From NCBI GenBank assembly GCA_035301285.1, contig DATGUN010000064.1, positions 1 to 39,111 of the forward strand: a DNA stretch of 39,111 bases, given 5' to 3'. Below are positions 17,818 to 24,762 of the stretch, one piece after another. Every line of letters begins with the position of its first letter. The first letter of the stretch is position 1. This DNA is from DATGUN01 sp035301285 (GTDB lineage Bacteria; Bacillota; Bacilli; Bacillales; Amphibacillaceae). A model generated the notes under the pieces. That model saw only the letters and a list, made by a program, of their open reading frames with translations, was not told the origin of the DNA and made no database searches. The position numbers were made by a program, and so were the translations under genes.

Positions 17818-17919
17818 ATGTCTGATTGCAATCATCGGCATGATTCTATCAATCTTACGGTTTGCCCTATTTTTCTTCCGTTAATGTTCAAAACAAATCG
17901 TAAAAGGAATGATCCGTAA
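17818..17919 (+). CDS. 33-residue upstream ORF coupled to the next gene
   Basis: ATG at 17818 follows AAGGGAAGGG. The frame encodes MSDCNHRHDSINLTVCPIFL and a basic end (KTNRKRNDP). Its TAA stop is immediately followed by the ATG of the next gene, with no spacing. That arrangement suggests translational coupling or a leader peptide. No family is recognised, and it could be fortuitous. Confidence 0.4.
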   Translation: MSDCNHRHDSINLTVCPIFLPLMFKTNRKRNDP

Positions 17920-18744
17920 ATGTATCGATTGATTCCATATGGTCTATTATTAGGTGTCATTTTCATTTCTATCGGGGGATTTTTAACCGTTACATCAACA
18001 TCGTTTTCATCTGCAGCCTCTTTTGTACTGGACAATCGCTACAAAGTCATCCTGCTCCTTATCGTCGGGATATCAATGTATATTTTGAGCTATCTCATAT
18101 CTTTATCGGGAACATCGTTCAATGATCCATATGAAGAGGGGGATGCTGATTATAGGAAACGAAAGGCGCTCAATGCATTTGTGGATATATGTAAAAGGAA
18201 ACTTCGCTGGTTTCCGTACCTGATAGTTGCAGTGTTTTTATATTTGGTATTTAAAACGTCGATCTCTTTTAATGTTATTCAAGTGGGGTTGATCATCGTG
18301 GCCATCGTCGTTGCTTTTGTGTGGGTGATGCAATATAGGGATGCATCGACAGACGAAGATGAAGGATGGGACCATTTAGATCGATTGAAGTTTTTTAGAA
18401 TGACAGACTATCGAAAGCATCCGATCAGTTTATCGCTTGTTTTGTTCACAATCATCGTGATGTACTATGCTTGGGTTAATCCTTACGGGGTCATGGAAGA
18501 CTATCAAATGATCGATACCACACGCTATTCTTCATCATTACCAGAGTATACCCGTTTTTTGATTATCGTTATTTTTTTGGATATGTTTATTTTTATAAGC
18601 CATAATTATAATTTTTTCGGTTTGCGTAAAATGCATGTGTCCAGGGATGTTCTGTTGGGTGTCCAGTTTGCTGAAATGATCATCTGTGGAGTATGTTGTT
18701 TGCTTTGGATCCTTTCGGTCGTAACATTTATGAATGCATCTTGA
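17920..18744 (+). CDS. Unknown polytopic membrane protein
   Basis: 274 residues with about seven hydrophobic helices: 5-27, 43-64, 97-112, 115-133, 169-187, 210-230 and 246-267. Two charged loops lie between them (about 67-95 with DPYEEGDADYRKRK, and 136-160 with TDEDEGWDHLDR). No family or motif is recognised. The ATG is preceded by AAAGGAATGAT and by the stop of the 33-residue ORF. It is divergent from the M28 gene and probably not in a longer operon. Confidence 0.7.
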   Translation: MYRLIPYGLLLGVIFISIGGFLTVTSTSFSSAASFVLDNRYKVILLLIVGISMYILSYLISLSGTSFNDPYEEGDADYRKRKALNAFVDICKRKLRWFPYLIVAVFLYLVFKTSISFNVIQVGLIIVAIVVAFVWVMQYRDASTDEDEGWDHLDRLKFFRMTDYRKHPISLSLVLFTIIVMYYAWVNPYGVMEDYQMIDTTRYSSSLPEYTRFLIIVIFLDMFIFISHNYNFFGLRKMHVSRDVLLGVQFAEMIICGVCCLLWILSVVTFMNAS

Positions 18745-18766
18745 GATATATGTTAAGATAAGTAGC

Positions 18767-18945
18767 CTCTGGGCCAATTATTTAAGTGCAAAATGAATTT
18801 TTATTAAGATAATGTGCGTTTGAGCTGATTAATTAGGTACAAACGGAAAATAAACTTAAATAAAGGGCGCTTGAGCTGTTTATTTAGGTACAAACGGAAA
18901 ATAAACTTAAATAAAGAGCGTTTGATCCGATTATTTACGTGATTT
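18767..18945 (+). repeat. Tandem repeats with a 51-bp period
   Basis: Two central units (18818-18868 and 18869-18919) agree at all but about four of 51 positions; shared core GGTACAAACGGAAAATAAAC. A diverged copy precedes them (18767-18817) and a partial one follows (18920-18945). All keep the 51-base phase. They lie between the membrane protein and the YflT-like gene. The last partial copy supplies the -35 region of the next promoter. Confidence 0.8.
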
Positions 18946-18957
18946 GTTCGTGGGTAT
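18933..18957 (+). promoter_or_regulatory. SigB-type promoter of the YflT-like gene
   Basis: A perfect -10 GGGTAT (18952-18957) lies 13 bases after ATTTAC (18933-18938), a 4/6 match to GTTTAA. The predicted start is about 60 bases before the ATG. Confidence 0.5.
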
Positions 18958-19024
18958 AGTTTACGCTTGTCGGGGCATCCTATTCATTGTGAACGTGATT
19001 ATTCAATGAACGGAGGAAAAACAG

Positions 19025-19342
19025 ATGAAACCAATCGTACAAGAATTCACGGACGACGTCCAATTGAAGAAAGAAATTGAAAGGCTGGCTGAAGCGGGCA
19101 AGAGCAAGGATAAGCTCTACGTGATGTCACATGATGATGACCGGACGGACCGTGTTGCCGATAGTGTCGACGCCGGTAAATTGGGAGAAGACTTCACAAC
19201 TGAAAAAGGAAATGTTTTTACGAAAAAAGGTGATGAACTTCGCGCGCAATTCAAGGAACTTGGATTCGGTCAGGAAGAAGCCAATGAACTTGAAGAAAAA
19301 TTGGATCACGGTACCATTTTGCTGATTGATACGAACGGTTGA
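19025..19342 (+). CDS. General stress protein, YflT/GSP17M family
   Basis: 105 residues, cytosolic and highly charged. The N-terminal part (LAEAGKSKDKLYVMSHDDDR) is typical of the YflT domain, and the protein ends in HGTILLIDTNG, the usual final strand. These small proteins are part of the SigB general stress response; their biochemical role is unknown. The ATG follows CGGAGG. The gene is single, preceded by a SigB-type promoter inside the tandem repeats. Confidence 0.85.
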   Translation: MKPIVQEFTDDVQLKKEIERLAEAGKSKDKLYVMSHDDDRTDRVADSVDAGKLGEDFTTEKGNVFTKKGDELRAQFKELGFGQEEANELEEKLDHGTILLIDTNG

Positions 19343-19673
19343 AAGGTAGTATAATCACCTGTCACTTTTCGGTTTAAGTGAAACAATCCTGAAAATTTGT
19401 TACCCGTCTGTTTCTGTTTTAATGGTATTCAAATGGGGGGGCTGAAGCAAATACGGCTTTACTGCGTCGCGGTGTCACGAACCAACATCCGCATCAATCT
19501 CGGTTGATCCAGTCATTATAGACCGCTAAAGTCGACCACAAAAAAATAACCACATGTCACATAATCAAAATGGACCCTACAAAGTTGTCACTAAAAAGGG
19601 ATTGCTTAATGAGGGTGCTTTTCAATTAAAGCATCCTTCTTTTTTGTGCAAAAAAACAATCATTTATGCTCTT
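19343..19673. other. Intergenic region with a terminator-like hairpin
   Basis: No gene is supported. GGGTGCTT pairs with AAGCATCC near 19618-19643, followed by a T-rich tract on the plus strand. A short Arg-rich frame at about 19434-19508 has no homology cue. The stretch around 19553-19600 may be an old IS end, but this could not be confirmed. Confidence 0.4.
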
Positions 19674-19838
19674 GTGACAGGCATGCACGCATTCTATAGG
19701 GTTAAAGTCCTGAGCCGCGAAGGCAGTAGTAGCGGTTAGCCAATGACAAGGGTGTCCGGGGCGACCCGGAATCTGAAAGAAGTCGGCGGTAAATCTCCGC
19801 TCTGAGGAACACGAACTTCATAACAGGACTTATAAAGT
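19674..19838 (+). mobile_element. Group II intron 5' fragment (domain I remnant)
   Basis: The sequence starts GTGACAGGCATGCACG, like an intron 5' end. It continues with the domain I strings AAGGCAGTAGTAGCGGTTAG, GACAAGGGTGTCC, CGGAATCTGAAAGAAG and GAGGAACACGAACTTCATA. These are hallmark strings of bacterial group II introns, and the second fragment in this window has the same order of elements. It stops after about 165 bases, so domains II-VI and the reverse transcriptase are gone. Confidence 0.8.
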
Positions 19839-19841
19839 AAT

Positions 19842-19880
19842 GGAGCTGAATTCCCAAATTAGAATCAGCTCCCATTAACT
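19842..19880. terminator. Hairpin downstream of the protease remnant
   Basis: GGAGCTGA (19842-19849) pairs with TCAGCTCC (19865-19872). It lies between the intron fragment and the 3' end of the minus-strand protease gene. The T-tracts are weak. Confidence 0.55.
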
Positions 19881-19898
19881 TTTTGTTAACCCATTGGA

Positions 19899-20576
19899 TT
19901 ATTTACCTTTCCAATTATCAATGTTATCAAATACATCTAATGTTATTCTAGCCCCCTTATTATTAGGAGCGCTTGCTAAAGACCCTGTATGAATGGCAAT
20001 TGAGGTTTGTCCAGTGTCAGAGTAGTTTTTGTAAGTCGGCGCGCCACTCTGACCGTTATTAGTATCAATTTGATATAGTAAAAGATGTTCAAGAGCCTGA
20101 TTTATTTTATCCGTATCTTTCCACATTGTGAAGGTTTTTTTATCACTAGGATATCCTGAAACTGTTGCAGATTTATCTACAGGATTTAAATCATCACTAT
20201 TGGTTGTTCGATATCCAAACCAACCAGCATTATCCCCCGGTGAACCATTTAATTTAATGGCACCGTAATCATATTCTGGTTTTCCTTTTTCAGTCCATCC
20301 TTTAACACTATATAAAGTTTTATTTTGATAAGTACCATAAGGTGCGCTGGTTCCATTTCTTCCAAGTGAAGCATCTATATTTTCTGCCCATCCACCTCTT
20401 GAACTATTGTGAACGCAGTGTCCAGCCGTTATAACCGTGTCCTCATTTACTAAAAAACCCGTACATCCATAAGTATTCGAGTCATCTGGATATTCCATAG
20501 ACAGATGGACAACTGCACTATTTGGAAAGTCAGTTGTGTTGTTAATCTTTACTCTATCATCCGACCCAATTATTTT
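19899..20576 (-). pseudogene. Glutamyl endopeptidase (V8-like, S1B) mature domain, out of frame with the upstream ORF
   Basis: The frame begins after a stop at 20577-20579 and reads KIIGSDDRVKINNTTDFP, which closely resembles the mature N-terminus of Bacillus glutamyl endopeptidases (VIGSDDRTRV in the B. licheniformis enzyme). The mature part is 224 residues. The triad is His52 (TAGHC), Asp102 (YDYGA) and Ser176 (NGQSGAP), and IHTG near 194 is typical of Glu specificity. There is no signal or propeptide in this frame; the first ATG is at 20498, inside the mature domain. One extra A in the A6 run (T-run on plus, 20573-20578) would fuse it to the DUF3221 lipoprotein ending in SVKK. It is either a frameshift, an assembly error or a decayed gene. 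Confidence 0.75.
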
Positions 20577-20935
20577 TTAACTGAAATTTTTCTTGCTTTT
20601 GCTTGTGCAGGAAATGATTCATTAACACCACCTTTCAGCCATACATTAACATGATCGCCTACTTCAAACTCATTTGCATCATCATAAGTGAAATCTATTA
20701 AGCTAATATCACCACCTGTGTCTCTTACTTCTTGTTTCATTGCTTCAAACATGTCTGCATTAGAGGACAAATCCCCCTTAATTTCTTCATATCTATTTGG
20801 AGTAAGATTTTCTGCTACCAACACTGTATTCTCATTTCCCTTTATTATTACACCTTCTATATCCGCATCTCCACATCCTGCTAATAAAGCATTTACTAAA
20901 GTAAAAGAAATGAATGTAAAAAGGATTTTTTTCAT
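20570..20935 (-). CDS. DUF3221-type lipoprotein
   Basis: 121 residues. A signal peptide with lipobox LLAGC (Cys21) is followed by a small beta-rich domain. The end, EVGDHVNVWLKGGVNESFPA with QAKARKISV, is characteristic of DUF3221 proteins; its function is unknown. The ATG follows AAAGGAG. The ORF closes with VKK-TAA directly against the mature start of a glutamyl endopeptidase, so in an intact allele this domain could be the N-terminal part of a lipid-anchored protease. Confidence 0.75.
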   Translation of the reverse strand: MKKILFTFISFTLVNALLAGCGDADIEGVIIKGNENTVLVAENLTPNRYEEIKGDLSSNADMFEAMKQEVRDTGGDISLIDFTYDDANEFEVGDHVNVWLKGGVNESFPAQAKARKISVKK

Positions 20936-21090
20936 AGAAAATGCTCCTTTAACAGTTTAATTAGAGTTATTCGAAGTAACCTATATTACTTGTAATATTC
21001 ATCGTTGACTTTATAGTAACATAGTATTTTGAAAAGTTAGATTGAAAAAATGAATTAGTTTTCGACAAAATATGACTTGGATGCGTTTAA

Positions 21091-21255
21091 TTACATTACT
21101 TTGCATCTAGTGACGGCTTCGCTGGTACTACCTCTACCACTATTGTGAATCATAGTTAGTACCTCTATTTCTACTTCATGAATTGCTTTATAACGATATT
21201 TATAAGTTTCTTTTTTATAAAGTATATCTCCATCATTGAGATAATTTATATTCAT
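21091..21255 (-). CDS. 54-residue unknown protein
   Basis: ATG at 21255 lies behind AAAAGGATG. The product is basic (NINYLNDGDILYKKETYKYR at the start, TRCKVM at the end), with a likely beta-rich N-terminal half and no recognised family. It is the last of three small minus-strand genes with short gaps, which look like one transcript. Confidence 0.5.
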   Translation of the reverse strand: MNINYLNDGDILYKKETYKYRYKAIHEVEIEVLTMIHNSGRGSTSEAVTRCKVM

Positions 21256-21278
21256 TAACAAACATCCTTTTCAATAAT

Positions 21279-21398
21279 TTATTTATTTTTTTGTATACAA
21301 CTAGGACAGAACCAACCCAAATTAGGATTAAAATCATCTTCTGCTACAAGATTCGTGCCACATACTTCACAACTTGGCGTATCGCCTATGTGAAACAA
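21279..21398 (-). CDS. 39-residue zinc-ribbon protein
   Basis: The TTG start at 21398 is preceded by a perfect GGAGGT. Two knuckles are visible, CEVCG (residues 10-14) and CPSC (31-34), separated by 17 residues that include NPNLGWF. This is a complete four-cysteine zinc ribbon in a tiny protein. The role is unknown; such proteins often accompany mobile elements or bind nucleic acid. It lies 23 bases upstream of the 54-residue gene. Confidence 0.6.
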   Translation of the reverse strand: MFHIGDTPSCEVCGTNLVAEDDFNPNLGWFCPSCIQKNK

Positions 21399-21476
21399 CG
21401 TTACTATACCTCCGTTTATACATATTATTTAATCGCTTATTGTTGTTTCATGATACTTATTAATGTTTTATCTATT

Positions 21477-21779
21477 CTAGTATAAATATATTTTATAAAC
21501 ACCTTCTGGTAAATCTGCTTGCATATGTTCTAATGCATCTTTAAATCCACGCATCAAAAAGTCTATGTGATTGTTTGTTAACTTGATTTCATTATCCTTG
21601 GGGTTATGAAATTCTCTTTGTACTAGGTCAACCATATTCATGACTTTTTGTTTATAAGATAATTTTTCATGATTGTTTACCCACATCAATTGTTTCATGG
21701 AATTATCCGATTGCTCCATAGCCTTATACAAAGATTCCTTAATTCCTTCATCATTACCTCTTCTGGTTACATTAAACAT
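21477..21779 (-). CDS. 100-residue unknown protein
   Basis: A hydrophilic, mostly helical protein (MFNVTRRGNDEGIKESLYKA ... LPEGVYKIYLY) with no recognised motif. The central part (NNHEKLSYKQKVMNMVDLVQ) may be a helical bundle. The ribosome site is weak. It is the first of three small minus-strand genes, placed between two group II intron fragments, and may be cargo of an accessory region. Confidence 0.5.
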   Translation of the reverse strand: MFNVTRRGNDEGIKESLYKAMEQSDNSMKQLMWVNNHEKLSYKQKVMNMVDLVQREFHNPKDNEIKLTNNHIDFLMRGFKDALEHMQADLPEGVYKIYLY

Positions 21780-21852
21780 TTTACATTCTCTAAGACGTTA
21801 CGCCGCTAATTGAAAAGGTTGCTGTGCGATAGTCGTTCTCGTGTCATTTTTA

Positions 21853-22244
21853 GTGCGCCCGGCATGGGCTATAACTTGGTGGTGGAAGTCCATTACAGAC
21901 TTGGCAGTAGGAACTGTTAGCCAAAGGTAAGGGTGTCCATTGAGAGGTGGAATCCGAAGGAAGCCAGAGGCAAAATCCCGAACTGACGGACAGGAACTGT
22001 ATATAAGGCTGACTTGGAATGGACGAGTTTGCCATACAAAACAAAGTCCTATACTGCACGAATTCCATACAGTAAATACAGCAGTTACATGGGAGGAGGT
22101 TATAGCTCTTACCCGGGGAGGTCTCACAGGGGTTATGATGAATAACAATCATGTTAGTGATAACGTGATGAACTGTGAGAAGTCAGCAGAAGCCATAGTA
22201 GCGAATGAGAAGGACTGAACAATCTTAAATCTTGGAAAACAAGG
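21853..22244 (+). mobile_element. Group II intron, 5' region (domains I to IV start)
   Basis: The boundary GTGCGCCCGGCATGGGC is a textbook group II 5' end. Domain I and II-III strings follow in the usual order: GTTAGCCAAAGG, AAGGGTGTCC, GGAATCCGAAGGAAG, GAGTTTGCC, AACAAAGTCCTA, GCTCTTACCCGGGGAGGTCT, GAGAAGTCAGCAGAAG and GAAGGACTGAAC. The last strings normally precede the reverse-transcriptase ORF. Unlike the first fragment it keeps about 390 bases of RNA. No domain V or VI is present downstream. Confidence 0.85.
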
Positions 22245-22432
22245 AGGTGGAGACATCGCCGCCTAAGCGCAGAAAATCATCGTGGCACTTGCCGAAGAGA
22301 TGACTGCCTATGAAAGGATATGCTGGAAGCAGAAAGATACATAGGAGAGCACAGGGATGTCGCCTAGATATGGAAGAACAAGATGGTATCACTTTAATTG
22401 AACGAATAGCTACGAACAATAATTTATGGATA
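22245..22432 (+). pseudogene. Remnant of the intron-encoded reverse transcriptase N-terminus
   Basis: Pieces of a coding sequence are spread over three frames: ETSPPKRRKSSWHLPKR, then MTAYERICWKQKDT, then YGRTRWYH, then LIERIATNNNLW. They contain a stop and at least two frameshifts. Position directly after domain IV sequence and the LIERI-NNNL motif fit the start of a group II intron maturase. It is cut off by the IS relic. Confidence 0.6.
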
Positions 22433-22752
22433 GGTTACACTTAGTTGGACAGATTCGTTAAGGTCAGGTCGCTGGGCTATTTAACACCCAGAGAATATAA
22501 GCACAAGCACCAGAAAGAATTAAGCACGATATAGTAGAACGTACACTTTACTTGGAGAGGCGGGCAAGGTAGCCTGGTGGCTGAGCCAGGTTGTTTTGAC
22601 ATATCTGGCTCCTTGGCCTATCATCCTTGCCCGCAGAGGCTCCATGTCAAGTGGCAAACTGGACGCACACATTTTTCAATAAACCGCAAAAACCTAAACA
22701 TTAAACAAGCTGTGACCTTAAAAAAATTGTTCAGTTTAGTGTTGACATTCCA
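22433..22752 (+). mobile_element. Internally deleted IS3-family element
   Basis: The left end ACACTTAGTTGGACA (from 22436) and the right end, which reads ACACTAAACTGAACA on the minus strand (about 22730-22744), are imperfect inverted repeats. Between them only the last codons of orfB remain, plus a large hairpin, GCGGGCAAGG (22560-22569) with CCTTGCCCGC (22625-22634). Orf A and most of orf B are missing. It appears to have inserted into the intron reverse transcriptase. Exact boundaries are uncertain by several bases. Confidence 0.65.
22445..22534 (+). pseudogene. C-terminal scrap of an IS3-family transposase (OrfB)
   Basis: The frame LDRFVKVRSLGYLTPREYKH, then KHQKELSTI and stop, shows the SLGYLTPxEY motif typical of OrfB C-termini. 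The DDE catalytic domain is absent. The N-terminal side joins directly to the element's left end. Confidence 0.75.
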
Positions 22753-22754
22753 CT

Positions 22755-22985
22755 TTATTTTTTATCCATACGGTCGTTAAATTCCTTACTTGCTTTCTCT
22801 TTTGTATCTTCATACTTATCTTTTGCTTTACTTTTGATATCTTCATATTTTTCTTGTGCTTTACCTTTCATTTCATCCATTTTTCCGGACGTCTTTTTTT
22901 GTTCATCGCCTGTCATTTCGCCCCATTTTTCCTTGACATTTCCTTTTGCTTGATTTGCTTTTCCTTTTAAATCTTCATTGGACAT
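22755..22985 (-). CDS. csbD: CsbD-family general stress protein
   Basis: 76 residues, almost entirely charged helix. LKGKANQAKGNVKEKWGEMT is the classic CsbD signature; repeated Lys/Glu/Asp units follow (KYEDIKSKAKDKYEDTKEKA). These cytosolic stress proteins are SigB-controlled and of unknown mechanism. The ATG is preceded by AAAGGAAGAG. A good SigB-type promoter lies about 90 bases upstream. The gene ends only a few bases from the IS3 relic. Confidence 0.9.
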   Translation of the reverse strand: MSNEDLKGKANQAKGNVKEKWGEMTGDEQKKTSGKMDEMKGKAQEKYEDIKSKAKDKYEDTKEKASKEFNDRMDKK

Positions 22986-23076
22986 TAATCTCTTCCTTTC
23001 TTTCCCTTCGTTGTAAAAGGGATGTTTTTATAAAATCTTAAGGCTCTTTCTTAATATAAAGTATCTATCATTATAT

Positions 23077-23101
23077 ATTCCCAGTCGCACTTTTTTTAAA
23101 C
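23077..23101 (-). promoter_or_regulatory. SigB-type promoter of csbD
   Basis: On the minus strand: GTTTAA (23096-23101), 13 bases, GGGAAT (23077-23082). It has the same -35, spacing and -10 as the pyruvate oxidase promoter. Confidence 0.65.
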
Positions 23102-23327
23102 ACTTCGCTAACCCCCTTCGCTAAACCAAATGGAGAGCGAGATTCCGTACAAAGGGTTTATGCGTGTTACGGGTTCCGTTTAACTTTTTCCTGTAAGTAT
23201 GTTAAGCTATCCATTGTGTTTTTTTTACATAAAACCTATTTTGTAAGGCATCAGACAAGGAAGGTGATCATCCGGAAAATATATTGTCGTTTATAAATAA
23301 AATCATATGACATCAGGAGGAAACAGA

Positions 23328-24722
23328 ATGAAGAAAATGACTTTTTTAGTATTAATGGGAATACTCTTTTTAACGATTGAAATGCCTTTGGGCGTAGCGG
23401 CGTCGGGAAATGATTTTGACCCTGCGGACACAATAAAATCACGAGCGGGAGCGCCGGCGGAAGGCTATGACTCTGGGGATGAAATGTATGTGAAAGCTGA
23501 TACGGATCATTACTGGAAGGGACGTTATTCCAATGGACGGGTTTTCGCAGAATATATTGCAAACGAATTGACGGGTGATTATGATAATTTGACCAATTAT
23601 GCTGTCGGGGGTTCCTTTACGGGTGTGCTGACAGGAACAGAAGGAGAAGATTCTGAACGTTCGAATTGGTCCACTTGGTTAAAAGGATGGGGCGGTGTAC
23701 AACAAACCGAAACCTTTCTAGAAGATGTGGATGGACAAGCCGATCCCGATGCTCTCTACATTGTCAGTGTTGGTGGAAATGACGCTTATGCTGTTGAAGA
23801 CTTAGGCGCTGACAAAGCAGCAGAATTGTCCAGTGACTATGCGCTTGAAATGGTTCAAAACCTTGTGGAAAATGGTGCTGAATACATATTGTTACCAAAC
23901 CGTTTTCCTGATGATCGTACCGGGTTGACCGAATTTGAAGATATGCGAAATCAACAAGTTGTACAAAAGATCGAGGATTACCTTAATACATCCGACGATC
24001 TAGACGATGTAGAAGTTATCTACGGCAAAAATCAAAGATTACGCGAAAATATCGATGAACAAGGTCACGAAGCGTTCGGTTATAAAAGTATGGGTTTCTA
24101 TATGATATCTGATTGGGTCCCTGCTTACGGTTATGGTTTGGCCTATGAAGATAACAGTGATATCTTCCCTACGGATGAGGCAGGGGGATATGCGAGTTAC
24201 TCAACAGATAGCGACTATTATAGCCCTGAGTCGGCCGATTGGGAACCGGATGACTTTTACACGTTTGACGAATATCATCTCACTAATAGAAGTCAAAAAC
24301 ACTTGGCTACGTATCTCTTGAACTCTGATATCGAAACAGAGGAAGGGGACTTCGAAAAGGTATATGATGGTGATGTCAGTGAATTTGCCGAAGCAATTGA
24401 TGAAGGAACCATTCCATCAGAATACTCCAAAGTCTATACCTTTGGCGATAGCAGCATTGACAGTGGACGTGGCATGGAGGTGACGACGGATCTAGTGGAA
24501 AACCGTGGCGCGCCAAAAGCGTCTTCGTACACAGTGGAATCCGGTGATAATCTTTGGACGATTGCCAAAGAGAATTATGACGGGGAACTGACCGATGCAC
24601 GGATTATGCAGTATGTCCAAGCTATCTACGAAGAAAATCAGGATCAGATTCAAGATCCGGATCTCATATATCCAGATCAAACATTCAAATTGCCAACAGT
24701 TAATGTATCCAAGAGTCAGTGA
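23328..24722 (+). CDS. Secreted GDSL/SGNH hydrolase with permuted motif order and C-terminal LysM
   Basis: 464 residues from the ATG at 23328, with AGGAGG 7 bases upstream. The signal peptide ends near residue 25 (GVAA). SGNH blocks appear in the order II (NYAVGGSF, Gly94-95), III (VGGND, Asn151), V (DEYHLT, Asp314 and His317), then I (VYTFGDSSIDSG, Ser375). Normal enzymes have block I first. No GDS motif precedes GRYSNGRVF (66-74), where it would be expected. A LysM domain (about 400-457, YTVESGDNLWTIAKENY) should bind peptidoglycan. It is likely a wall-bound esterase or lipase; the substrate is unknown. It is monocistronic, closed by a terminator. Confidence 0.85.
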   Translation: MKKMTFLVLMGILFLTIEMPLGVAASGNDFDPADTIKSRAGAPAEGYDSGDEMYVKADTDHYWKGRYSNGRVFAEYIANELTGDYDNLTNYAVGGSFTGVLTGTEGEDSERSNWSTWLKGWGGVQQTETFLEDVDGQADPDALYIVSVGGNDAYAVEDLGADKAAELSSDYALEMVQNLVENGAEYILLPNRFPDDRTGLTEFEDMRNQQVVQKIEDYLNTSDDLDDVEVIYGKNQRLRENIDEQGHEAFGYKSMGFYMISDWVPAYGYGLAYEDNSDIFPTDEAGGYASYSTDSDYYSPESADWEPDDFYTFDEYHLTNRSQKHLATYLLNSDIETEEGDFEKVYDGDVSEFAEAIDEGTIPSEYSKVYTFGDSSIDSGRGMEVTTDLVENRGAPKASSYTVESGDNLWTIAKENYDGELTDARIMQYVQAIYEENQDQIQDPDLIYPDQTFKLPTVNVSKSQ

Positions 24723-24730
24723 ACGATATG

Positions 24731-24762
24731 AAAAGGCGGTCTATCATCAGATCGCCTTTTTT
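24731..24762 (+). terminator. Rho-independent terminator
   Basis: AAAAGGCGGTC pairs with GATCGCCTTTTTT (one G-T pair) around an 8-base loop, directly after the GDSL gene. Confidence 0.85.

Noticed and set aside
18767..18945. A CRISPR array.
   Set aside because: The units are contiguous 51-bp tandem copies without unique spacers, and no cas genes are present.
19434..19508. A 24-codon frame (MGGLKQIRLYCVAVSRTNIR...).
   Set aside because: It has no ribosome site other than the G-run within it, unusual codon use and no conserved neighbour. Probably chance.
19553..19600. Possible IS terminal sequence before the first intron fragment.
   Set aside because: It has no matching inverted repeat or transposase remnant nearby, so the resemblance could not be supported.
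20499..20579. Programmed -1 frameshifting between DUF3221 and the protease.
   Set aside because: The A6 run lacks a full X-XXY-YYZ heptamer in the right frame, and no stimulatory structure was seen. A mutation or sequencing error is simpler; kept only as a test.
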